Below are positions 1 through 6,700 of a DNA stretch of 13,864 bases, in pieces (position 1 is the stretch's first letter; each line of letters opens with the position of its first letter). This stretch comes from an uncultured Lachnospiraceae bacterium (GTDB taxonomy: Bacteria > Bacillota > Clostridia > Lachnospirales > Lachnospiraceae). The DNA lies in NCBI GenBank assembly GCA_946537585.1, contig CAMNFX010000016.1:1-13864 (forward strand). Reading direction: 5' to 3'. The notes under the pieces were generated by a model. That model did no database searches, had not been told where the DNA came from, and saw only the letters and a program-made list of their open reading frames with translations. The position numbers and the translations under genes are program-made.

Positions 1-371
1 GACCAGATGCAGTCGCAGCTTCCCGCGTTCAGCTCCGCGTCCTTGGCATCCCAGTTGAACGGGACCGCTTCATACTCCCAGCCGTAATAATCGCATACAG
101 CCTGTGCCATCTCGACATCGAAGCCGCCGGTCGTTCCATCGTCTCCGATATAGGAATACGGCGGATAATCAAGGTCAAAGCCATGCTTGAAAACGAACGT
201 TCCTTCCGAAGCTTCCGCTGCTGCCTCGGTCTCTGCAGGAGCCTCTTCCTTTGCGGCTTCCGTTGCTGCCGGAGCTGCAGTGGTTGCAGGAGCAGCTGAC
301 TCTGAACCGCAGCCGGTCAGAGCTGCAAGCGCGAGCATGCCTGCTGCAAGTGCGAGATATACTTTTTTCAT
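1..371 (-). CDS. Amino-acid ABC transporter substrate-binding lipoprotein (5' part, runs off the window)
   Basis: The first 123 codons are present; the gene continues beyond position 1. It should bind an amino acid outside the membrane and deliver it to an ABC importer (SBP family 3). Residues 1-20 are a lipoprotein signal (KK then an Ala/Leu-rich stretch) ending in lipobox LTGC, with C21 the lipidated cysteine. Residues 23-57 are an Ala/Thr/Pro/Glu linker. The binding domain starts near residue 58, with the family-typical FDLDYPPYSYIGDDG and GGFDVEMAQAVCDYYGW, then an NAGSCDCIW segment matching the usual D-(C/A)-I-W motif. The start is supported by GGAGG at 381-385, 9 nt upstream. A promoter of its own lies at 438-466. 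The ligand cannot be told from this fragment; polar or acidic amino acids and cystine are all possible. The permease and ATPase genes are expected downstream, outside the window. Confidence 0.9.
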   Translation of the reverse strand, partial: MKKVYLALAAGMLALAALTGCGSESAAPATTAAPAATEAAKEEAPAETEAAAEASEGTFVFKHGFDLDYPPYSYIGDDGTTGGFDVEMAQAVCDYYGWEYEAVPFNWDAKDAELNAGSCDCIW

Positions 372-396
372 ATTGTCATTCCTCCGTGTCAAATCC

Positions 397-495
397 TTAT
401 GCGAAACAATACAGCGTAATGCTGATATCGCGCTAGTATGTTAACACATTAAAGCATTGCCGTCAAGTTATTCCGGTTATCGGATTTTCGCATAA
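397..495. repeat. 10-bp inverted repeat flanking the lipoprotein gene promoter
   Basis: TTATGCGAAA at 397-406 and its exact reverse complement TTTCGCATAA at 486-495 bracket the promoter. One copy is about 20 bp upstream of the -35; the other is in the 5' UTR just ahead of the ribosome binding site. Because only the second copy is downstream of the predicted start, they cannot pair in the main transcript. A DNA-binding regulator is more plausible, but it could be chance. Confidence 0.4.
438..466 (-). promoter_or_regulatory. Sigma-A-type promoter of the substrate-binding lipoprotein gene
   Basis: On the minus strand: -35 TTGACG (461-466), 17-nt spacer, -10 TAACAT (438-443) preceded by TGT, an extended -10. 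The predicted start is near 431, giving a 5' UTR of about 60 nt. It lies downstream of the uraA terminator, so the transporter gene is probably an independent unit. Confidence 0.7.
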
Positions 496-503
496 CTTTC
501 CCC

Positions 504-532
504 AAAGAAAACGGCCGGGATCCCTCCCGGCC
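504..532 (-). terminator. Intrinsic terminator of uraA
   Basis: Minus strand: an 8-bp perfect stem GGCCGGGA/TCCCGGCC (513-532) with a GGGA tetraloop, followed by GTTTTCTTT. It lies 38 nt past the uraA stop codon. Confidence 0.9.
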
Positions 533-570
533 AGATCATTGTGGATTCCGGACAGCTCTGATCGATTTGA

Positions 571-1902
571 TCAATACTTTCCGAGGCTGCCTGCATCCTG
601 CGGGTTATCGGCAAATGCCTCGTCCCGTCCGGGCAGCACAGCGTTCAAAACGATTCCGACAAAGGAAGCGACCGCAAGGCCGGTAAGGCCGATCGTTGCG
701 GAGCCGACCGGGATCTGGATCGCGCCGCCCTCGAGCCCGTAGTTGATGCCGATGGAAAGGACCAGGATCAGCGCAGCAATAATGATATTTCTCGTATTGG
801 AGAAGTCGACCCTGTTTTCCACCACGTTGCGGACACCGATCGCGGAGATCATGCCGTAAAGGATCAGGGACACGCCGCCGATGGTCGCTGCCGGCATCGC
901 GTGGATCAGCTCGGAGAACTTCGGGCAGAAGGAAATGATGATCGAATAAACGGCTGCAAGACGGATGACCCTCGGATCAAAGACCCTGGTAAGAGCAAGC
1001 ACGCCGGTGTTTTCACCGTAGGTCGTATTGGCGGGGGCACCGAAGAGTGCCGCGATCGCGGTACCCACGCCGTCGCCGGTAAGGGTGCGGTGCAGACCCG
1101 GATCTTCGATGAAGTTCTGTCCGACGGTCGAACCGATCGCGGAGATATCACCCACATGCTCCATCATTGTCGCAAAGGAGATCGGAATGATCGTGACCGC
1201 TGCGGTAAGCAGAAGATGGGTATTCAGGTTTCCTCCCGTGAAAATGGAGAACACCGTATTCTCATATTTGATCGGGAAGCCGATCCAGGCCGCCTCGCGG
1301 ACCCCGGTGAAATCGACCTTTCCCATCAGCGCAGCCACCAGATAGGAGGAAACGACGCCGATCAGGATCGGGATGATCTTGATCATGCCCTTGCCCCAGA
1401 GGTTGCATACGATCACGACCACGATCGCTACCAGAGCGATGAACCAGTTCTGCGTGCAGTTCTGGATCGCGGAAGCGGAAAGGCAGAGACCGATGGCAAT
1501 GATGATCGGTCCGGTCACGACCGGCGGGAAGAAGCGTACCACGCGGCGGGAACCGTAGGTCCTGCAAAGCACTGCAAGGACCGCATACAAAAGACCGGCG
1601 CAGGCCACGCCGAAGCAGGCATAGGGAAGCAGTTCCGGCTCACCGTTGGGCGCGATCGCAAAATATCCGCCGAGAAACGCAAAGGACGAGCCGAGGAAGA
1701 CCGGCACCTTTTTCTTGGTAACTAAGTGGCAGAACAGCGTCGCAAGGCCGGCAAACAGCAGCGTTGCGGAAACGCTTAAGCCTGTCAAGGTCGGAACAAG
1801 GACCGTTGCTCCGAACATGGCAAACATGTGCTGCAGACCAAGGATCAGCATTTTGGGCGTACCCAGCTCCCTGGCATCTCTGATGGCATCCTGATTATTC
1901 AT
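571..1902 (-). CDS. uraA: Uracil permease, NCS2 (nucleobase:cation symporter-2) family
   Basis: A 443-residue inner-membrane transporter, the usual length for UraA/PyrP, that imports uracil with protons for pyrimidine salvage. Hydrophobic segments cover most of the chain, as expected for the 14-helix NCS2 fold. Family signatures: QHMFAMFGATVLVP (24-37), VPVFLGSSFAFLG (66-78), MMEHVGD with E248, and NTTYGENTG (292-300) with E297. E248 and E297 correspond to the uracil-binding glutamates E241 and E290 of E. coli UraA. The end of the protein is a short polar tail. The ATG at 1902 follows AAGAGGAGGG, with 4-7 nt spacing depending on register. Upstream lies a leader ORF plus terminator (1918-2029), so expression is probably set by attenuation; downstream is its own terminator. 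Uracil is preferred over xanthine as substrate because of the TTYGENTG form of the motif, but specificity is inferred. Confidence 0.93.
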   Translation of the reverse strand: MNNQDAIRDARELGTPKMLILGLQHMFAMFGATVLVPTLTGLSVSATLLFAGLATLFCHLVTKKKVPVFLGSSFAFLGGYFAIAPNGEPELLPYACFGVACAGLLYAVLAVLCRTYGSRRVVRFFPPVVTGPIIIAIGLCLSASAIQNCTQNWFIALVAIVVVIVCNLWGKGMIKIIPILIGVVSSYLVAALMGKVDFTGVREAAWIGFPIKYENTVFSIFTGGNLNTHLLLTAAVTIIPISFATMMEHVGDISAIGSTVGQNFIEDPGLHRTLTGDGVGTAIAALFGAPANTTYGENTGVLALTRVFDPRVIRLAAVYSIIISFCPKFSELIHAMPAATIGGVSLILYGMISAIGVRNVVENRVDFSNTRNIIIAALILVLSIGINYGLEGGAIQIPVGSATIGLTGLAVASFVGIVLNAVLPGRDEAFADNPQDAGSLGKY

Positions 1903-1917
1903 AAACCCTCCTCTTTA

Positions 1918-1950
1918 CAAAAAGAAAGGGTGACTGCGATGCAATCACCC
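1918..1950 (-). terminator. Intrinsic terminator inside the uraA leader (attenuator)
   Basis: Minus strand: 10-bp stem GGGTGATTGC/GCAGTCACCC (one G-U pair) with loop ATC at 1928-1950, followed by TTTCTTTTTG. It is upstream of uraA and ends only 15 nt before its start codon, so it is placed to stop transcription before the gene. The TGA of the leader peptide is bases 4-6 of the 5' arm. Confidence 0.85.
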
Positions 1951-2016
1951 TTGATAACAATACCAATGGAAAACAAATGACTCAGAAAGCTTATCGGTCT
2001 TCATATTGCTAACCAT
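1945..2016 (-). CDS. uraA leader peptide (23 aa, predicted attenuation ORF)
   Basis: A short ORF on the minus strand beginning MVSNMKTDKL and ending FVFHWYCYQG, with AGGAGG at 2024-2029 exactly 7 nt from the ATG. The second half is coded by very U-rich codons (TTT GTT TTC CAT TGG TAT TGT TAT). The stop TGA lies in the 5' arm of the attenuator hairpin, so a ribosome reaching it would cover the arm and block the hairpin. This matches the logic of the E. coli pyrBI leader, where low UTP slows RNA polymerase in a U-rich tract and lets the ribosome catch up. An alternative is amino-acid sensing (the end holds F, H, W, Y, C), but no single amino acid dominates. No peptide function is implied; the act of translation is the likely role. 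I know of no named family. Confidence 0.7.
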   Translation of the reverse strand: MVSNMKTDKLSESFVFHWYCYQG

Positions 2017-2047
2017 GGGACTTCCTCCTGCATTTATTTTCCACAAC

Positions 2048-2076
2048 AGCGTATCAAATAAATGCTGAAAATGCAA
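2048..2076 (-). promoter_or_regulatory. Weak candidate promoter for the uraA leader transcript
   Basis: Minus strand: TTGCAT (2071-2076), 17-nt spacer, TACGCT (2048-2053). The -10 match is poor, and the -35 falls inside the uppP 3' hairpin. If it is not real, uraA must be reached by read-through from ung-uppP. Confidence 0.25.
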
Positions 2077-2089
2077 GTCCCATTTTCAG
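2055..2089 (-). terminator. Probable weak terminator or 3' hairpin of uppP
   Basis: Minus strand: a perfect 9-bp stem CTGAAAATG/CATTTTCAG (2065-2089) with a 7-nt loop, followed by CATTTATTTG. It overlaps the uppP stop codon. The stem is AT-rich and the U-tract is broken, so termination may be partial. Confidence 0.5.
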
Positions 2090-2913
2090 TGTCCGAGGAT
2101 CGTGAACCAGATCAGCACGATGATGCCGAGTACGATCCGGTAATAACCGAAGACCGTGAAGTTGTTTTTCCGTATGTACTTCATAAGGAAGCGGATCGTA
2201 TAGACCGCGACCAGGAAGGATACCGCCATACCGAAAATCAGCTCAAAAAGCTGAAGCCCGGTGAATCCGAAGCCGTGCTTTACGATCTTCAGGAGGCTCG
2301 CGCCGAACATGACCGGAATGCCTAAAAAGAAGGAAAATTCCGCAGCCACGGGACGGGAGCAGCCGAGGATCATGGCGCCCAGGATCGTAGCACCGGAACG
2401 CGAGGTCCCGGGGATCAGCGCCAGACACTGAAACGCGCCGATCAGGACCGCCGTACGGTAGTCCAGCCTGGACATCTTATTGATCGGAAAGATCTTTTTC
2501 CTGTTGCTCTGCTCCAGGAAAATAAACGCAATGCCGTAGATGATCAGCGTGCAGCCGATCACGGTCGGCGTGCTTAAGTGCGCATCCAGGAAGTCATCGA
2601 GCGGCAGTCCCACGATGACCGCGGGAAGGCACGCAATGATGATCTTGGTCCAAAGCGACCATACCGCCCTCTTCTGCGCGCTCGTCTTCGTCCTTGAAAA
2701 CGGCCAGAGCTTTGGCCAGTACAGGACGACCACGGCGAGGATCGCTCCTAACTGGATCACGACCTTGAATACATTCCAGAAATCCTCCGGCTGCTGCAGA
2801 TGGATCAGATTCTCCAGCAGGATCAGATGCCCCGTGGAGGAGATCGGAAGCCACTCCGTATAGCCCTCAACGATTCCGAATAAAACTACTTTTAAAATCT
2901 CAACGATAATCAT
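2086..2913 (-). CDS. uppP: Undecaprenyl-diphosphatase (BacA/UppP)
   Basis: A 275-residue multi-spanning membrane enzyme that dephosphorylates undecaprenyl diphosphate to regenerate the lipid carrier for peptidoglycan and other wall polymers; loss or excess affects bacitracin sensitivity. Both catalytic motifs are intact: EGYTEWLPISSTGH (E16, E20, H29; E17, E21 and H30 in E. coli) and PGTSRSGAT (169-177, with R173). Length is normal for the family. The ATG at 2913 follows GAGG and sits 18 nt after the ung stop, so it is almost certainly cotranscribed with ung. The pairing has no obvious metabolic logic and may reflect only growth-linked expression. Confidence 0.95.
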   Translation of the reverse strand: MIIVEILKVVLFGIVEGYTEWLPISSTGHLILLENLIHLQQPEDFWNVFKVVIQLGAILAVVVLYWPKLWPFSRTKTSAQKRAVWSLWTKIIIACLPAVIVGLPLDDFLDAHLSTPTVIGCTLIIYGIAFIFLEQSNRKKIFPINKMSRLDYRTAVLIGAFQCLALIPGTSRSGATILGAMILGCSRPVAAEFSFFLGIPVMFGASLLKIVKHGFGFTGLQLFELIFGMAVSFLVAVYTIRFLMKYIRKNNFTVFGYYRIVLGIIVLIWFTILGH

Positions 2914-2931
2914 GATGTCCTCAGGTAATGC

Positions 2932-3606
2932 TCACGAATGGATGTCGGGGATCTGCCAGTCGATCGGCCTTTCCCCATGCTCCAGAAGAAAGCGGTTGCA
3001 CTGTGAAAAGTGTCTGCAGCCGAAGAAGCCGCGGGATGCGGAAAGCGGGCTTGGATGCGGCGCCTTCAGGATAAGGTGCTTCGGATTATTCAGCATCCTC
3101 GCCTTTTCCTGTGCCGGCTTCCCCCAGAGCATAAATACGACGGGCCGGTCGACCTCGTTGACTGCCCGGATCGCGGCATCCGTAAACTGCTCCCAGCCGA
3201 TCCCCCTGTGGGAAAATGCCTGGTGCGCCCGCACCGTCAGCACCGTGTTCAGAAGCAGCACGCCCTGCTTCGCCCAGGGCACCAGATACCCGTTATCGGG
3301 GATGCGGCATCCGAGATCATCGTGCAGCTCCTGGTAGATGTTGCGGAGGGATGGAGGGATCTCCACACCCGGATTTACGGAAAAGCAGAGCCCGTGCGCC
3401 TGATTGTCTCCATGATAGGGATCCTGTCCGAGGATCACGACCCTTACCTCATGAAGAGGCGTCAGCTCAAAAGCCTGGTAAAGATCCGCCGCCTTCGGGA
3501 AGACCGGATAGTGCGTGTACTCATCCTTTACCTTATAGTACAGCTCTTTGTAATAGGGTTTTTTAAATTCCGCGGACAATGGTCCGAGCCAGTCGTTTTT
3601 GATCAT
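2932..3606 (-). CDS. ung: Uracil-DNA glycosylase, family 1
   Basis: A cytosolic base-excision repair enzyme that removes uracil from DNA after cytosine deamination or dUTP incorporation. The 224 residues match the family length. Visible active-site motifs: GQDPYHG (60-66, catalytic D62, Y64), F75 in the CFSV stretch that stacks on uracil, LLLN with N120 for uracil recognition, and HPSPLSASRG (184-193) with H184 and the DNA-intercalating loop. No key residue is missing. The start has only a modest GGTGAT at 3612-3617, but an upstream start would be non-homologous. It is first gene of an ung-uppP unit with a promoter at 3718-3746 and a structured leader of about 105 nt. Confidence 0.97.
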   Translation of the reverse strand: MIKNDWLGPLSAEFKKPYYKELYYKVKDEYTHYPVFPKAADLYQAFELTPLHEVRVVILGQDPYHGDNQAHGLCFSVNPGVEIPPSLRNIYQELHDDLGCRIPDNGYLVPWAKQGVLLLNTVLTVRAHQAFSHRGIGWEQFTDAAIRAVNEVDRPVVFMLWGKPAQEKARMLNNPKHLILKAPHPSPLSASRGFFGCRHFSQCNRFLLEHGERPIDWQIPDIHS

Positions 3607-3622
3607 AATGTATCACCGCATG

Positions 3623-3712
3623 AATAAGCTTTGCGATGCTCCGCTGCCTTGTCAAATGTCCGAAAACAGGAAAGTGAACTATCTTTTTTCGTCCATTTTC
3701 CAAGAGCTTATT
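3623..3712 (-). promoter_or_regulatory. Structured 5' leader of ung
   Basis: The predicted transcript begins at 3711 or 3712 with AATAAGCT (3705-3712). This is the exact complement of AGCTTATT (3623-3630), which lies about 17 nt upstream of the ung ATG, so an 8-bp stem could close the whole leader. A nested CGAAAA...TTTTCG pairing lies inside. It matches no riboswitch class that I recognise. Confidence 0.35.
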
Positions 3713-3717
3713 GGCAC

Positions 3718-3746
3718 ATTATAGCATATCCCGCGTTGCCTTTACA
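3718..3746 (-). promoter_or_regulatory. Promoter of ung-uppP (extended -10)
   Basis: Minus strand: TGCTATAAT (3718-3726), a perfect consensus extended -10; 17 nt upstream is a weak -35, TGTAAA (3741-3746), which overlaps the end of addA. The strong extended -10 compensates for the weak -35. Confidence 0.8.
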
Positions 3747-6700
3747 GCAGTATTTCCTTCTTTAAATGCGTGCTGTAAATGATCTTTTCCGTGACTTTTT
3801 TCCCGGTGAGCTGCTCAAGTGCTCCCGCATACAGCTCGAGCTGGGTGCGGTAATGCCCGATCAGTACAGATTCGTCGACCGCATAATCGGTCTTGTAATC
3901 GATCAGGCTGATGCTGTCTTCCTCTTCGATATAAGCGTCAATGATGCCCTGCAGAAGCTGCAGCTCATGGCTTTCGGTTTCCGGGTCCAGCTCGAAGGCA
4001 GGCCTTCCGATCATAAAGTGCTGCTCACGGTGCAGCTTTCCTTCAGAAGCCGCCCTTGCCATACGCTGTCCTAAGGAAGATGCCAGAAAAGTCCTGACCG
4101 CCTCTTTATCCAAAAGCTCCAGGGATTCCTTATCCATACGGCCGCCGGACGAAAGCCCGGAAAGCATATCATCCGCGGTGCCTTTGTAGCTTAAAAGCTC
4201 CAGGGCACGGTGGAAGGCAGTGCCTCTCAGAGCGCCCTTGCTAACCGGAGCTCTTTTTCTCTGCCAGAGCTCCTCATAGTAGCTCTCCGCTGCTGCCGCG
4301 GCATCATCATAATCCGCAGCCGTACTCTCCTTGGCTTTTTTCTGCTCTTGTTCCTTTTGAGCATCCTGCTGATCCGAAGCTTCGGAAGCTTCAGCGGGAA
4401 TATCATCTGCAAAGGAACGCATCTTGATCTCCGAAACGGAGATCTTCGGCTTAAGTCTTGTCTCTGCCTCATACGGATATACGGAATGAAGGATCGTTTC
4501 CTGCTCTTCCATCCTGTTTCCTTTTCCGCCGGCACTCTCCATGTCCTTAAGGAGCTCCTGAAGATACCTGTTCCGGTCCCCGGTCCTTTTTTCAGCCTCT
4601 GCTTTTAACTCTCCCGGCGTCAGGATCTTAAGCGCAATGCTCTCCCTGTTCTTTGCCATCGCAAGGAGGAGCCAGTCCATCCAGTTATGATATTTCCGGA
4701 TCAGCTGTACGGGAAGCTTCTCATCCGCGCTCTGCTCCGCAAAAAAGGCGGAGGCTGTATTCAGAGCGTCTTCACATCTTTCGGAAGCTTTGGCGCGCGC
4801 TGCCGTAAGGATCAGCTTTTCCCTCGCTCTGGTCATCGCCACATAGAAAAGCCTGAGCTGCTCGCCCTGGTCTTCCCTTGCATATGTTTCCTTGATAAAG
4901 GCTTTTTTGAGCCCCGGATACCGGATGCCGCTTTCAGGATCCGTATAGTCTCCTCCGAGTCCGAGCTCCCGGTCCGCAACGATTCCTTCCTCCCTGTCAT
5001 TTCCCTTGGGTGCAGTGGCCATGCGTGCCAGAAAAACGACCGGGAACTCCAGCCCCTTTGATCCGTGGATCGTCATGACCTTCACGATGTTGTCATTTTC
5101 CGTGACGGCACCGGCCTCGCCGTGATCGGTATCGTATTTTTTCTGCTGCTCTATATATCTCGTAAACTGAAACAGTCCGTGATAATTCAGCTGACCATAG
5201 GACTCCGCACTTTCGAGCAGCATATCGAGATTCTTTCTGCGGATCATGCCGTCCGGTCCCGCGGCCGTCTGATCATAGTACCCGGTGTCGCTGAAAAGCT
5301 GCTCCAGAAGAAGGTGCACCGGGACCACATCGGCGATCTCCCGCCATCCGTCAAGGCGCCGGAGAAAGCTTTGTGTCTTTTCATCCTCTGCCGCCCTGAA
5401 TTTTACCGCCTCGTAAAAATCCTCCGGAGCAGTACCCCGGGCGGCACAGCTTTCCTCATAGGAAGCGCGGATCAATGCCAGCTCATCATCACTGAAGCCG
5501 CCGATAGGACTCCGCATCACTGCATCGAGGGGGATATCCTGCCGGGGATTGTCGATCACGCTGAGCAGGGCAAGCATTACCTCCACCTCCGGGGCGGAAA
5601 AGTATCCTGTGGAATTCTGAAAGTATGCCGGGATCCCATACTCGGAAAGGATGTCGACCAGCTTCTCCGCATGTCCCTTTGCGGCACGCATCAGTACGGC
5701 AATGTCCCGAAACTCCGCCCTCCGGGGCTTTCCTGTCTGCCGGTCCTGTACCGTAAAGCCCTCCTCCGGGCCTGCCTGGCACAGCTTAAGGATACGGCCC
5801 GCGATCATGCGGTATTCCGCTTCCTCGGTATCAACATCATCCTCTGTCCCGCTGCCCGGATCCATGACCAGAAATTCTGTCCGGCAGTCTTCCCGGTCCG
5901 GATAGGAGGCACCCGGATACAGCCTGGCCTTATCGTCATACTCCACGCCGCCAAGCTCCTTGCGCATGATGCAGTCAAACACATCATTGACCGATGAAAG
6001 GACCTCCGCGCGGCTTCGGAAGTTTTTGTTCAGCTCGATCCTTTTGTGTATGCCGTCCTCCGTGTAGCTTTGATATTTGTCGATAAAAAGATGCGGCTCC
6101 GCCTGCCGGAAACGGTAAATGCTCTGCTTTACATCGCCGACCATGAAGATGTCGGGCCTTCCGAAGCGCTCCGCGGAAAGGGCGGCGAGCAGCGCTTCCT
6201 GAACGCCGTTGGAATCCTGATACTCATCGATCATGATCTCCTTAAACTGCCCCGCAAGCTCATCGGCAAGCGCATTCGGGCGCATCCCGTCTCCTGTGTC
6301 TTCATACAGAAGCTGCAGCGCAAGATGCTCCATATCACTGAAATCCACCTGGTTTTTCTCGCGCTTCTTTTCCGCATACCGCTCCCGGAAGATCTTCGTA
6401 AGGCGGATAAGCTCCAGGTTGATCCTGGCTGTTCCCGCCGCAGACAGCTTAAGGTCTTCGGGCTTTAAAAGCAGGAACCTTCCCTGCAGCTTATCGGTGA
6501 CAAAGGCTTTGAAGCCGTCCCGGACAGCCTTTACAAAAGCGGTCATTTCCGGATCATGCTTGGCCTTGCTCGTCCTTTTAAGAGAAGAAAAGCGCATCTG
6601 CTGTACCTTGCCCCAGAGATCCTCATATTCGCAGCACCCTGTAATGATGCGGGCATAGCCGATACACTCCCGCACACCGTCAAGATAGGGATCCGGACCG

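Noticed and set aside
187..444. Plus-strand Ala/Ser-rich open frame near the left edge
   Set aside because: It is the complement of the lipoprotein linker and signal peptide, and runs through that gene's promoter.
901..1725. Plus-strand 274-codon open frame
   Set aside because: It lies antisense inside uraA, its product is an Arg/Asp/Gly-rich chain without domains, and it has no ribosome binding site. uraA itself has clear family motifs.
1903..2053. PyrR-binding leader upstream of uraA
   Set aside because: The conserved AGAGAGG-type anti-antiterminator loop is absent; the leader-peptide model fits the sequence better.
5065..5997. Plus-strand 310-codon open frame
   Set aside because: Antisense to the addA helicase core; composition and lack of motifs mark it as a shadow frame of a GC-rich gene.
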